A stretch of DNA of 64,000 nt, taken from the NCBI GenBank assembly GCA_028288725.1, contig JAQGIC010000047.1, forward strand, positions 62,001-126,000, given 5' to 3'. The notes under the pieces are model-generated. The model was not told where the DNA came from and ran no database searches. It saw only the letters and a program-made list of their open reading frames with translations. Positions 17,056 through 26,580 of this stretch are shown here, one piece after another; position 1 is the stretch's first letter; every line of letters starts with the position of its first letter. Source of the stretch: Rhodospirillales bacterium. Lineage in GTDB: Bacteria; Pseudomonadota; Alphaproteobacteria; ATCC43930; CGMCC-115725. The translations under genes and the position numbers were made by a program.

Positions 17056-20000
17056 GGGCGCTTCCCTCGGTCAGTAGATCGATGATCCCTTGGATCGGAA
17101 TGGCGAGCCAGGCGGGTCGGTTGGCCAGTTCGTAGGCGATCTCGTAGAGCGCCTTGTCGATCAGCATCAGGTCGATCAGCGCCTGGGCGCCGGCGGGGTC
17201 CCTGGGCCAACTTTCGGTGCCTTCGATACCGGCGCGATAGGCGGCCATGAACGCCGCGATCGACCGATCGCGCCAATCGCGGCACATGGCCTGGAGGGCC
17301 GCGTTGTCGACCGACGGCAAATCGGCGGCGGCGCGTACGGCGGCGGCGGCGGCATAGTCGATCGAGCGGATCATGCCCGCGACATCCTTGATCGGCGTGT
17401 GCTTCTGCCGCCGTTGTTCGGTCGTACGGTTGGGCTCCCCCTCGAAATCGATGATCGCGAAGTCGGCCTGGGCGACCAGAACCTGGCCCAGATGATAGTC
17501 GCCATGCAGGCGGGTCTTCATCGCCTCGATCTTCAGGTTGCGCGACACGTCGATCCGGGCGAGCAGCTTGTCGCCGAGATCGAGCAGCTGCGTGATCGCC
17601 GGATCGGGCGCGATCGACTGCAGTGCGGCCAGCCGTTTGAGCATGGCTGCCGCACTCGCCTTCACGCCGTCGCGCCATTCGGCCGCGTCGGCGGCCGTGA
17701 TCGGCTCCGGCGCGAAGGCGGGGTCGGTCTTGCCGCTCGGGCAGAGCGCCCGGTGCAATTCGGCGGTCTGGTGGCCCAGGCGACCGATCAGCTCCAGGAA
17801 ATAGGCATGCGGGTCGCTCTGCGGGATCTGGGCATCGGCCGGTTCGCCCCCGCCGCCCCAGCGTTCCTGGAGGACCCGCTTCAGGTGATCCTGGGCATAG
17901 GACCAAGCATCGCCCTGATTGGCGACATAGCCGGTCAGCACGCCCAGCGCCGTCACGCCGCCGTCGCGGTCGATGCGTTCGATCGTGCCCAGCAACGGCG
18001 GCGTGCCGGCATAGCCGGCTTTCTCGGACAGGAAACGGCACATCTCGATTTCCGGATGCACGCCGTCGACCAGCCGCCGGTAGAGTTTCAGGACGCCGTA
18101 ATCCTGCACGGCGATCGAGCTGTTGGATTGCTCGACGCCCAACTGGCGGATCGCCGGCTCCTTCGGGAACGGATGGTCGGCGAATTTTGCGCTTGCGCGG
18201 AACAGCACCTTGCCGCCGCCGCGGAACGGCAGCACCCGCTCGGCGCCGATCGCGTCGATCACGGCCAGGGCCCAGCCGGCATGGATGCCGCCATCGAACA
18301 ATGCCCCCTCGGCGCGGAAGCGGCGGATATGGGCGAGCGTCGTGGGCTGGACCGCGACCCGCGTCTCGGAACCGGGCGCGCCCCAGACCAGGCCGAGCGG
18401 CATCAGATAGTGCTGGACCGCGCCATCGTTCAGCGTCGCCTCGACGATCGCCAGGCTCCAGGCCTCGGCCGCGTCGGGGCGCGCCAGGTCGGCGGCGTCC
18501 ACGATTTCTGCATCGGCCAGGCCGATGTCCTTGGCGGCGAACCAGCGCTGGGTCGGCAGGAACTGGCGCATCACGGTATGGCCCAGTTCCGATGCGGCGG
18601 CCCCGGCCATGAAATCGTCCCAGCCGCTGCGCAGCACCAGCGTGATCGGCTCGAGGCCGCTGTCGCGTCCGGCCTCGACCATCGCCAGCCCCCCTTCGAT
18701 CTGACTGGGCTCCAACAGCTTGAACCAAAAGAAACTATGACCGGCCATGGTCAGGTGATAGGGCCGGTCGCCGATCGGCGGGAAGCTCGACAGGCCCAGC
18801 AATTCGACCGGCACCCGACCGCGATAGGGCGCGAGGTCCAGCTCGACCGATTGGGCGGCGCGCGACAGGTTGACGACGCAGAGTACCAGCTCGTCTTCCA
18901 GGCTGCGGATATAGGCCAGCACCTTGCGGTTGTGCGGATAGAGGAAGACGAGTTTGCCGCGGCCCATCGAGCGCAGATCGCGTCTGACCGCCATCAGACG
19001 GCGCATGGAATTCAGCAGCGAGGTCGGCGAGCGGCTCTGCGCCTCGACATTGACCGACAGAAAACCGTATTCCGCATCCTGCACCGGCGGCAGGAACAGG
19101 CGGGCGGGATCGACGCGGGAGAAGCCGCCGTTGCGGTCGGGCGACCATTGCATCGGCGTGCGCACACCGTCGCGGTCGCCCAGATAGACATTGTCGCCCA
19201 TGCCGATCTCGTCGCCGTAATAAAGCACGGGCGTGCCGGGCATCGACAGCAGGATCGAATTCAGCAGATCGATCCGGCGTCGGTCGTTCTGCATCAACGG
19301 CGCCAGACGCCGGCGGATGCCCAGGTTGATGCGCATGCGCCGGTCGCCGGCGTAGAAGTCCCACAGATAGTCGCGCTCGCGGTCGGTCACCATTTCGAGC
19401 GTCAGCTCGTCGTGATTCCTGAGGAAGATCGCCCATTGGCAGCCGTCGGGAATATCCGGGGTCTGGCGCATGATGTCGGTGATCGGATGGCGGTCTTCCT
19501 GGGCGACCGCCATATAGATGCGCGGCATCAGCGGGAAATGGAATGCCATGTGGCATTCGTCGCCCTTGCCGAAATAGGGCAGCACGTCTTCCGGCCATTG
19601 GTTCGCCTCGGCCAGCAGCATCTTGTCGGGATAGTCAGCCTCGATCGCGGCGCGGATCTTGCGCAGCACGACGTGGGTCTCTTCCAGGTTCTCGTTGTTG
19701 GTGCCGTCGCGCTCGACCAGATAGGGCACGGCGTCGAGCCTCAACCCGTCGACGCCCAGATCGAGCCAGAAGCGCATGACGTTCAGCACCGCGCGCAGGA
19801 CGGCCGGGTTGTCGAAATTCAGATCCGGCTGATGCGAATAGAACCGATGCCAGTAGTAGGCATGGGCGACCGGATCCCAGGCCCAGTTCGAGGTCTCGGT
19901 GTCGCAGAAGATGACCCGCGTGTCCTGATAGCGCTGATCCGTGTCCGACCAGACGTAGAAGTCGCGATGGTTCGAGCCCGGCTTGGCGACCCGGGCGCGC

Positions 20001-20401
20001 TGGAACCAGGGATGCTGGTCCGAGGTATGGTTGATCACCAATTCGGTGATCACGCGCAAGCCCCGGCGATGGGCCTCCCGGACGAAGGCCTTGAAGTCGC
20101 TCATCGTGCCGTAGGCTGGGTTGACGTCCTTGTACTCGCCGATGTCGTAGCCGTCGTCGCGCAGCGGCGAGGGATAGAACGGCAGCAGCCAGATCGCCGT
20201 GACGCCCAGGTCCTGCAGATAGTCGAGCTTCTCGGTCAGACCCGCGAAATCGCCGATGCCGTCGTTGTCGGAATCGTAGAAGGATTTGATGTGCAGCTCG
20301 TAGATGATCGCGTCCTTGTACCAGTCGCGTTCGATCAGGATCTGCTCGGTCTCGCGTGCCGAGGCGGCCGTGGTTTCGGGTTTCTTCTCTCGGCGGCTCA
20401 T
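17048..20401 (-). CDS. treS: Trehalose synthase / maltokinase fusion
   Basis: 1,117 residues. The N-terminal 560 or so form TreS, which interconverts maltose and trehalose: nucleophile Asp223 ([15 protein letters not shown]), acid/base Glu265 ([12 protein letters not shown]), Asp331 ([12 protein letters not shown]). The C-terminal 550 or so form a maltokinase (Mak/Pep2) that makes maltose-1-phosphate with ATP; its kinase core shows [15 protein letters not shown] (Brenner-type motif) and [11 protein letters not shown]. Such fusions are common in proteobacteria with the GlgE pathway and channel trehalose toward GlgE. The start is the ATG overlapping the glgE stop (ATGA); the longer upstream frame lies within glgE. 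It is the second gene of the operon. Confidence 0.95.
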   Translation of the reverse strand: MSRREKKPETTAASARETEQILIERDWYKDAIIYELHIKSFYDSDNDGIGDFAGLTEKLDYLQDLGVTAIWLLPFYPSPLRDDGYDIGEYKDVNPAYGTMSDFKAFVREAHRRGLRVITELVINHTSDQHPWFQRARVAKPGSNHRDFYVWSDTDQRYQDTRVIFCDTETSNWAWDPVAHAYYWHRFYSHQPDLNFDNPAVLRAVLNVMRFWLDLGVDGLRLDAVPYLVERDGTNNENLEETHVVLRKIRAAIEADYPDKMLLAEANQWPEDVLPYFGKGDECHMAFHFPLMPRIYMAVAQEDRHPITDIMRQTPDIPDGCQWAIFLRNHDELTLEMVTDRERDYLWDFYAGDRRMRINLGIRRRLAPLMQNDRRRIDLLNSILLSMPGTPVLYYGDEIGMGDNVYLGDRDGVRTPMQWSPDRNGGFSRVDPARLFLPPVQDAEYGFLSVNVEAQSRSPTSLLNSMRRLMAVRRDLRSMGRGKLVFLYPHNRKVLAYIRSLEDELVLCVVNLSRAAQSVELDLAPYRGRVPVELLGLSSFPPIGDRPYHLTMAGHSFFWFKLLEPSQIEGGLAMVEAGRDSGLEPITLVLRSGWDDFMAGAAASELGHTVMRQFLPTQRWFAAKDIGLADAEIVDAADLARPDAAEAWSLAIVEATLNDGAVQHYLMPLGLVWGAPGSETRVAVQPTTLAHIRRFRAEGALFDGGIHAGWALAVIDAIGAERVLPFRGGGKVLFRASAKFADHPFPKEPAIRQLGVEQSNSSIAVQDYGVLKLYRRLVDGVHPEIEMCRFLSEKAGYAGTPPLLGTIERIDRDGGVTALGVLTGYVANQGDAWSYAQDHLKRVLQERWGGGGEPADAQIPQSDPHAYFLELIGRLGHQTAELHRALCPSGKTDPAFAPEPITAADAAEWRDGVKASAAAMLKRLAALQSIAPDPAITQLLDLGDKLLARIDVSRNLKIEAMKTRLHGDYHLGQVLVAQADFAIIDFEGEPNRTTEQRRQKHTPIKDVAGMIRSIDYAAAAAVRAAADLPSVDNAALQAMCRDWRDRSIAAFMAAYRAGIEGTESWPRDPAGAQALIDLMLIDKALYEIAYELANRPAWLAIPIQGIIDLLTEGSAHV

Positions 20402-23343
20402 AAGGCAACTCCAACAGGCCGGACGCGCAGGATCATCGCGGGATAGGTCTCGGGGTCGAGCAGGACCACGTGCCGGGCGCCGGTCCACCAGCGGGCCTCG
20501 CCGGTGAACAGATCCTCGGTCTCGAAACTGCCGTCCGGCGGCAAACCCATCAGATCCAGGGGAAACACGATCTCGGAGCGCACGACATGGCGGGGGTCGA
20601 GCGTGACCGCGATCAGGACCCGGTCGGACCGATCGGGCGTGATCTTGCTGTAGAACAGCACGTCGCCATGGGACGCTTCGTGGAAGCGCAGATTGTCGAA
20701 CAGGCGCAGCGCCGGGCTGTCGCGGCGCAGGCGGTTGATCGCCGTGATCTCGGGCTTGATGTTGCCCGGTCGGTCCCAGTCCCAGACCTTGTACTGGTAC
20801 TTTTCGGAATTGAGGAATTCCTCCTTGCCCGGTACGGCTTCCGCCTCGCACAGCTCGTAACCGTTGTAGAGGCCGTAGAGCGGCGACAGGGTCGCGGCCA
20901 GCACCAGGCGGATGATGAAGCCCGGGCGGCCGCTGCTCTGCAGATACCAGGGCAGGATGTCCGGCGTGGTCGGGAAGAAATTCGGCCGATAATATTCGAC
21001 CGATTCGCCCTGGGTCAGTTCGGTCAGATAGTCGGCGATCTCGCGCTTGTCGTTGCGCCAGGTGAAATAGCTGTAGGACTGGCTGAAGCCGATCTTGGCC
21101 AGGCGCCGCATCATCTTGGGCCGGGTGAAGGCCTCGGCCAGGAACAGTACCTCGGGGTTCCGGGCGCGGATGTCGGCGATCAGCCATTGCCAGAAAGCCA
21201 CCGGCTTGGTGTGCGGATTGTCGACACGGAAGATCTTGACGCCCTGGTCGACCCAGAACCGCACCACGTCGCGGAGCGCCGCCCACAGGCTCTGCCAATC
21301 GGGCTGGTCGAAATCGACGTTGACGATGTCCTCGTAGCGCTTGGGCGGGTTCTCGGCGTATTTGATCGTGCCGTCGGGCCGGCGCTTGAACCAGTTCGGA
21401 TGTTCGGTGAGCCAGGGATGGTCCGGCGCGCATTGCACGGCGAAATCCATCGCCAGTTCCATGCCGTGGCCGTGGAGCGCCCGGAGGAATTCGCGGAATT
21501 CCTCGAGCGTGCCCAGGTCCGGGTCGATCGCGTCATGGCCGCCGGCGGCGCTGCCGGTGGCATAGGGGCTGCCGGGCTCGCCCGGTTTCGCGGTGGTGCT
21601 GTTGTTGCGGCCCTTGCGGTTGATCGTGCCGATCGGGTGGATCGGCACGAAATAGACCACGTCGAAGCCCATCGCCTTGATCTCGGGCAGGCGGGCGGCG
21701 CAGTCGGCGAAGCTTGCGGCGCGGGTCGGATCCGTGCCCTGGCTGCGGGGGAACATCTCGTACCAGGCGGCCGTGCGCGCGCCTTCGCGATCGATCATCA
21801 CCTGGCCGATCGGATCCTGGAAGCTGAGATCGCCCTGGTCGGGCACCCGTGCCATGGCGTGCGCGACCCGGTTGGACAGCATGAAAGCGGCCTGGTCGTC
21901 TTCCTGCAGGGTGGCCGCCTCGTCCAGCAGAGTGCGCAGCCGGGTCTCGTCGTCGCCTTCGGCACGGGCGGCGGCGGCCTCGACCAGTGCGCGGCCTTCG
22001 ATCAGCTCGAGCCCGAGCGGCCGGCCGGCCGCGCGTTTCTTGGTGACTTCATCGCGCCAACTGGCGAAATGATCGGTCCAGGCCGCGACGGCGAAGCGGG
22101 CTTCGCCGATGCGATCGAGCGCGATGCGGCCGCCCCAGCGGTCGTTGTCGATATGATGCATCGGCACTATGCGCCAGGCGTCGGCGCCCTGCGAGCGCAG
22201 CCAAAGGGCGGCCCGGATCTTGTCGTGACCGTCGCGGAAGATATCGGCCTGGACCTCCAGTACCTCGCCGGCGATGCGCTTGACCGGGAAACGGCCGCCG
22301 TCCAGTTCCGGCGTCACGCGTTCGATGATGATGTGCGCGGGGACGGCGGGTTTCGGCAGGTCGGCGCCGGCGAACAGATGCTCCCGCTCGCGGATGATGC
22401 GGACCAGGCGGATTTCACCCGGCTCGAGCAGCCGCGGCGAGGCCGGGAACAGGCGCGTCGGCGCGCCGGGTGTCACGTCCCGGGCATCGATGCCATCGTC
22501 CTCGATCAGGCCCAGCAGGGCATCGAGATCGACCGGCTGCGGCAGGGCCGGATCCGTGTTGATCAGCACCAGCAGCGTATCCGTCGGCGCCTCGCGCAGG
22601 ATCGCGGTGACCGACGAACCGCCGGTATCGAGCCGCATCATGCGGCCTTCCTCGTTCAGGCTCGGCAGCAAGGCCTTCAGGCGGTTGATCTCGGCAAGGG
22701 CGGCATCGTCGCGTCCCAGCCAGCTGGCCGGCACGATGATGCCGGTCGAGAGCGCGGCCGCCATCACCAGCCGGCGTCGGCGGGCAGGGGCGTCGTCGCC
22801 AGGCTCGGCCGGGAGGCCCGGCAGATCGGGAAAGCCCAGCGAGGCGGCGATCGGACGGGACGCGGCCTGCTGTTCCAGGAACCAGCCGGTGCGGCCGTCC
22901 CACCAGCGCACGCTGTTCAGCAGCAGGTCGAACCCGGCGCCGCGCAAAGACGAAAAATCCTGGGCGTCGCGCCCCAAGGCTTCTGCCGCGAAGAGGCAAC
23001 CGGGCGCCGCCGCATGGGCGGCATCGGTCACGGTGCGCCACTCGGTCGCCGCCCGGCGATGGGCGGTGACGGCCAGAAAGTCATCGACGCCGTCGTCCAG
23101 CGCTTGGCGCACGACCACGATGGCGGAAGCATCGGCGGCCACGGCCGCCATCACGCGCAATCCCGCTTCCCTGGCCGCCGCGCTCAGGCGTGCCAGCATC
23201 GGTCGATCCTGAGTCTCGGCCGGCGCCAGCAACGCCACCGTGGTGAATCCCAGTGCGGCAATCGACGGCAGCCGTTCGATCCAGTCGGGAAGATCCTCGG
23301 GATGGAGTGGCGACAGGGCGAGAATGCGGGGAGCCGTCTGCAT
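20398..23343 (-). CDS. glgE: Alpha-1,4-glucan:maltose-1-phosphate maltosyltransferase
   Basis: 981 residues, longer than the roughly 660-700 of actinobacterial GlgE. It transfers maltosyl units from maltose-1-phosphate onto growing alpha-1,4-glucan. Residues from about 338 match GlgE: the N/S beta-sandwich and helical domain (about 338-500), then the GH13_3 barrel with FPRSQGTDPTRAASF, nucleophile Asp708 (IFRVDNPHTKP) and acid/base Glu737 (LFLAEAFTRPKMM). The first 335 residues are an additional amylase-like barrel segment without recognisable catalytic acids. The ATG at 23343 follows a GGCGG ribosome site and is the first start with homology. It is the first gene of the seven-gene operon, with an EcfG-type promoter about 70 bp upstream. 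Confidence 0.93.
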   Translation of the reverse strand: MQTAPRILALSPLHPEDLPDWIERLPSIAALGFTTVALLAPAETQDRPMLARLSAAAREAGLRVMAAVAADASAIVVVRQALDDGVDDFLAVTAHRRAATEWRTVTDAAHAAAPGCLFAAEALGRDAQDFSSLRGAGFDLLLNSVRWWDGRTGWFLEQQAASRPIAASLGFPDLPGLPAEPGDDAPARRRRLVMAAALSTGIIVPASWLGRDDAALAEINRLKALLPSLNEEGRMMRLDTGGSSVTAILREAPTDTLLVLINTDPALPQPVDLDALLGLIEDDGIDARDVTPGAPTRLFPASPRLLEPGEIRLVRIIREREHLFAGADLPKPAVPAHIIIERVTPELDGGRFPVKRIAGEVLEVQADIFRDGHDKIRAALWLRSQGADAWRIVPMHHIDNDRWGGRIALDRIGEARFAVAAWTDHFASWRDEVTKKRAAGRPLGLELIEGRALVEAAAARAEGDDETRLRTLLDEAATLQEDDQAAFMLSNRVAHAMARVPDQGDLSFQDPIGQVMIDREGARTAAWYEMFPRSQGTDPTRAASFADCAARLPEIKAMGFDVVYFVPIHPIGTINRKGRNNSTTAKPGEPGSPYATGSAAGGHDAIDPDLGTLEEFREFLRALHGHGMELAMDFAVQCAPDHPWLTEHPNWFKRRPDGTIKYAENPPKRYEDIVNVDFDQPDWQSLWAALRDVVRFWVDQGVKIFRVDNPHTKPVAFWQWLIADIRARNPEVLFLAEAFTRPKMMRRLAKIGFSQSYSYFTWRNDKREIADYLTELTQGESVEYYRPNFFPTTPDILPWYLQSSGRPGFIIRLVLAATLSPLYGLYNGYELCEAEAVPGKEEFLNSEKYQYKVWDWDRPGNIKPEITAINRLRRDSPALRLFDNLRFHEASHGDVLFYSKITPDRSDRVLIAVTLDPRHVVRSEIVFPLDLMGLPPDGSFETEDLFTGEARWWTGARHVVLLDPETYPAMILRVRPVGVAL

Positions 23344-23410
23344 GTCCGCCTTTCGGTTTGAGCTCGGGCGGCGGAGGACGCCGTGGCGGCACCTGGCCGA
23401 CCACCTGAAA

Positions 23411-23436
23411 AACCGGAACGGACGGACGGAGGTTCC
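23411..23436 (-). promoter_or_regulatory. EcfG-type promoter of the trehalose/glucan operon
   Basis: On the minus strand GGAAC (23436-23432), 17-nt spacer, GGTT (23414-23411); one mismatch in the -10. It lies about 70 bp before the glgE start and would drive the whole glgE-treS-glgB-glgX-treZ-malQ-treY unit under the stress sigma factor. Confidence 0.65.
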
Positions 23437-23535
23437 ATGCTTTATTTCAGGAACCCTTTCAGGCGGCTGGATTTCCGGTGCATGACCGGAACAATCCGGC
23501 GCTTCGGGGTTTCCGGTCGCAGGAGGATTGGATTG

Positions 23536-23718
23536 ATGCCCGATACGCCCGCGCTGCCGCCCGAAGTACCCCCGCCGATCCCGATGCCTGCGGATATTCC
23601 GCCGCCGGCCACGCCCAGCCCCGGGCCGGATACGCCCGAGCCGGTCTCGCCGGTTCCGGGTCCCGATATTCAGCCGCCCTCGACACCGCCGACCGGCCCT
23701 TCGCCGACGCGCTATTAA
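23536..23718 (+). CDS. Small proline-rich protein, unknown function
   Basis: 60 residues, roughly 40 percent Pro with Thr, Ser, Asp and Glu; no signal peptide or membrane segment and almost surely disordered. Gene status rests on a GGAGG ribosome site 10 nt before the ATG. A possible but off-consensus EcfG promoter lies upstream (GGAAC at 23488-23492 with GGTT at a spacing of 15). It is divergent from glgE, and its stop codon overlaps that of the convergent sensor kinase. High-GC low-complexity frames can arise by chance, so confidence is moderate. Confidence 0.5.
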   Translation: MPDTPALPPEVPPPIPMPADIPPPATPSPGPDTPEPVSPVPGPDIQPPSTPPTGPSPTRY

Positions 23719-26033
23719 ATGGTTGCGCGGCCGGTCGCGGCTGAATCGATCAGTGTCGCCGCCGGCGCGTCCAGATGCCAGACGATGCCGGTCTCGGCGA
23801 AATCGAATGCCACCGTGCCGCGGAGCGCGCGGGCGACCAGGCGGCGGGTGATGTCGGTGCCGAAGCCGCGCCGGGTCGGTGGCACGACCGGCGGTCCGCC
23901 CGTCTCGGCCCAGCGCAGCCACAGCCGCTCGCCCTTTTCGGGATCGGACAGGAGACCCCAGCGGATCGAGACGCGGCCTTCGGGCACCGACAGCGCGCCG
24001 TGCTTGGCGGCGTTGGTCGATAGTTCGTGCAGGGCCAGTCCCAGATAGGGCACCGCGGCGGATGCCAGGCTGACGTCCGGTCCTTCGGTGGCGATCTGGC
24101 CGCTGCCGTCGATGTAATGGCCCAGTTGCGAGCGCAGCAGGTCGTCCAGCCGCGTGCCGGCCCATTCGACCTGGGTCAGCAGATCATGGGATTGCGCGAG
24201 GCTCTGCAGGCGGGCGGAGAAGCGATGGCCGAAATCCTCGAGCGAGCTCGCTTGCGCCAGGCTCTGGCGCGCGATCGCCTGGGTCACCGCCAGAATGTTC
24301 TTCGAGCGATGGGACGTCTCTCGCATCAGCAGATTGAGCCGCTGTTCGCGCTCGCGGATCTCCTCGATCGTGACGCTGCCCTCGGCCGCGACACTCCGGC
24401 CGGCGCTCGGAAACTCGTCCGCGGTGGCTTTGAGCGAGGCGAGCCGATGGGCCTGCTGCGGTTCGTCGAGCGGCACGGCGATCCGGGCCTCGGTCGGGTC
24501 GGCCGCGACCATCGGAACGGCCTTCAGCTGGCGCAGATAGGCTTTGAGCAATTTGGCCCGGAGCGGCGGGCGATCGGCATCGCAGGGCGCCAGACCGCCG
24601 ACCGACAGGCGCAGCATGCCCTGGCGCCGCTCGGCGGTAATGACCAGCATCGCCGCCGGATGATCGGCCAGGGCCTTCAGGTAGGGTGGCAGGACCGCCG
24701 CCAGATACAGGCCCAGCGAGATCGCCCGGTCGAGATCGATCCAGATCGGCTCGACATCCAGACCCAGATCGATCCGATGCGGTGGCGCCTCGGTCGATTC
24801 CCTGAGCGCGGCGACCACGCTGCGCAGCAGATCCTGCATGCGCACGCCGGTGACGTCGCCCGAGTCGTAGGCGACTCGATAGGCCACGGCCATGGCGCGG
24901 ACATAGTCCTCGACGAAGCGGATCTCCTCGCGCCGCTCCGGCGGCATATCCTGGCGATGCAGGCTCAAAAGGCTGGTGATGACCTGGAAATTGTTTTTCA
25001 CCCGATGGTGCAGTTCCAGCAGCAGCGCGCTCTTTTCCTCCGCCGTCTCCCGCAGCAATGCGGCGCGCCGGGCGGCATCGTTGGCCATGTGATTGAGCGA
25101 TTGGCCGAGCCCCGCCAGTTCGGTCGGCGCCGTCGCCACCTTGGCGCGCACCGAATGATGTCCGCGGCTGTGCGCGGTCGCGATCCGGCGCAAATAGGTG
25201 ATCCAGCGCAGCACCGATTGATCGACCGCCCAGATGGCGCCGGCGACCAGCGCGATCAGCATGAACGTGCCCTGGGCGAGCGTGGTCCAGAGCCGCCATT
25301 GATCGGTGCCGAGGAACGGGCGGATCTGCAGGGCCACGACCCGCACGGGGCTATGGGCCGAGACGGGGGCCAGCAGATAATGGAACGGCTCTGCGCCGGC
25401 GCTGGTCAGCGGATAGTCGCCGCGAACCGGGGTGGCGGGCAGGGCGTTCGGCCACCATTGTGGCGGCGCGTCCGATCGATGGCGTTCGGCCAGCACGCCC
25501 GAGGGCGCCACCAATGCGATCCCGCCCAGGAATCGGCTCGCCTCCGGCTGAAGGATGCGATCCAGCGTGTCGGACGAGACGCGCAGGACCACCATCGCGC
25601 CCGGCATCGGCCGGGCGATCAGCAGATGCGGCCCGTCCATGAGCAAGGCCGGCGCCACGCCCGTCGACAGTTGAGCGCGCAATTGCTCCTGCAGAGCGGC
25701 GTTGAGACCATCGCATGGCGCGCTGTCGTTGCCGACGAGGAAGGCCTGGTCGAAGCGCGGGTGGCGCGCTAGGTACGCCTCCGGCAGGGCGCAGACAGCC
25801 CCGACCGGCTCGATGTCATCGGCCTCCTGCAGCAGGCTCTGGAGCCGCTCGGCGACGAGCAGGATCGCGGTCTCGGATGCGTGGAATTGGAAGCGCCGGA
25901 GCGCGAGATCGCGGTTCATCGCCCAGATCAGCGCCAAAACGAGGATCGGGGCGATGACGACGAGCATCAGCAGGAGGATGCGTGAACGCAAGCCTCGCAA
26001 CAGCGACGGTCGCCTCGGTCGGCCGGTCATCAT
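23715..26033 (-). CDS. Membrane sensor kinase with two histidine-kinase modules (HisKA_2-like + HWE)
   Basis: 772 residues. Transmembrane segments at about 18-39 and 252-270 enclose a periplasmic sensor of about 210 residues without a family I recognise. A HAMP-like linker leads to a first phosphoacceptor helix of HisKA_2 type (LHHRVKNNFQVITSLLSLH, His343). The ATP-binding domain that follows is degenerate: at the N-box position it reads GLYLAAVLPPYLKAL, without the Asn. A second complete HWE kinase follows: SHRSKNILAVTQAIARQ with His575, N-box LALHELSTNAAKHGALS with Asn674, the WAE signature at 708-710 and G-box RRGFGTDI at 721-728. It lies 27 bp downstream of nepR in the same direction and opposite phyR, the position of the PhyR kinase in Alphaproteobacteria, so it probably phosphorylates PhyR. 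Confidence 0.85.
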   Translation of the reverse strand: MMTGRPRRPSLLRGLRSRILLLMLVVIAPILVLALIWAMNRDLALRRFQFHASETAILLVAERLQSLLQEADDIEPVGAVCALPEAYLARHPRFDQAFLVGNDSAPCDGLNAALQEQLRAQLSTGVAPALLMDGPHLLIARPMPGAMVVLRVSSDTLDRILQPEASRFLGGIALVAPSGVLAERHRSDAPPQWWPNALPATPVRGDYPLTSAGAEPFHYLLAPVSAHSPVRVVALQIRPFLGTDQWRLWTTLAQGTFMLIALVAGAIWAVDQSVLRWITYLRRIATAHSRGHHSVRAKVATAPTELAGLGQSLNHMANDAARRAALLRETAEEKSALLLELHHRVKNNFQVITSLLSLHRQDMPPERREEIRFVEDYVRAMAVAYRVAYDSGDVTGVRMQDLLRSVVAALRESTEAPPHRIDLGLDVEPIWIDLDRAISLGLYLAAVLPPYLKALADHPAAMLVITAERRQGMLRLSVGGLAPCDADRPPLRAKLLKAYLRQLKAVPMVAADPTEARIAVPLDEPQQAHRLASLKATADEFPSAGRSVAAEGSVTIEEIREREQRLNLLMRETSHRSKNILAVTQAIARQSLAQASSLEDFGHRFSARLQSLAQSHDLLTQVEWAGTRLDDLLRSQLGHYIDGSGQIATEGPDVSLASAAVPYLGLALHELSTNAAKHGALSVPEGRVSIRWGLLSDPEKGERLWLRWAETGGPPVVPPTRRGFGTDITRRLVARALRGTVAFDFAETGIVWHLDAPAATLIDSAATGRATI

Positions 26034-26060
26034 GAAAGGACGGAATCCCAGAAACCGGGC

Positions 26061-26369
26061 TTAGCGATCCTCGCGCTTGGACTTGGCTGCGGCCGGCTGC
26101 TCCGACTGGGCGCTTATCTTGGTGTCCAACTGCTGCAACAGATCGAGGAACCGATCCGGGACGGGTTCGCGCAGGACGGAATCATACATTGCCCGCAGCC
26201 GCCCCCCGATATGGGCCTCGACGTCCCCGTCCAGCGATATGCTTTGCGGCGCGGGCGTCCCGCCAACCACTTTCAGGCCAGGTCCCCTCGGTTCGCGATC
26301 GCCGTTCGATGCTCGCTTGGCCATCGAGACACTCCAGTCGTGCGCGTCGGGCAATCCGCCGTCGGCCAT
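26061..26369 (-). CDS. nepR: Anti-sigma factor NepR
   Basis: 102 residues. The NepR core is in the C-terminal half (HIGGRLRAMYDSVLREPVPD, then RFLDLLQQLD), two helices that wrap around EcfG or, under stress, the PhyR sigma-like domain. The flanking N-terminal 55 and C-terminal 15 residues are polar and probably disordered, as in other NepR proteins. The ATG at 26369 follows a CGGAG ribosome site; longer frames upstream have no support. It is divergent from phyR, has its own EcfG-type promoter and is followed by the sensor kinase after 27 bp. Confidence 0.93.
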   Translation of the reverse strand: MADGGLPDAHDWSVSMAKRASNGDREPRGPGLKVVGGTPAPQSISLDGDVEAHIGGRLRAMYDSVLREPVPDRFLDLLQQLDTKISAQSEQPAAAKSKREDR

Positions 26370-26454
26370 GTTTATTCTCCGGTCCATTGCGACCCCTGAT
26401 AGGAGTGTGATCCGCGAAATTTTGCCGGACTCAGAAATCGGGGTCCGTCCGCAA

Positions 26455-26479
26455 AACAGCGTAGCAGCGCTATGGTTCC
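26455..26479 (-). promoter_or_regulatory. EcfG-type promoter of nepR
   Basis: On the minus strand GGAAC (26479-26475), a 16-nt spacer and TGTT (26458-26455), one mismatch in the -10. It is about 85 bp before the nepR start and would transcribe nepR and the kinase. Confidence 0.6.
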
Positions 26480-26501
26480 CATTCGCCCCCATCGGGGGCA
26501 A

Positions 26502-26526
26502 GGAACCTCCTGGGGCTGAATGAGTT
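26502..26526 (+). promoter_or_regulatory. EcfG-type promoter of phyR
   Basis: GGAAC (26502-26506), a 16-nt spacer and AGTT (26523-26526), one mismatch in the -10. It is 55 bp before the phyR start. Together with the nepR promoter it makes a back-to-back pair in the same intergenic region. Confidence 0.55.
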
Positions 26527-26580
26527 AGCCAGTATATTCCAGTGGTCTCCACCACCCAGCGCCTTTATTTCGGGAACCTC

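Noticed and set aside
17090-20446. Very long open frame (1,118 codons) on the plus strand, and similar ones at 8827-10995, 10992-12911, 12749-14779 and 20470-23361
   Set aside because: They are antisense to treS-mak, malQ, treZ, glgX and glgE, have no recognisable domains, and arise from the high GC content and codon bias of the true genes.
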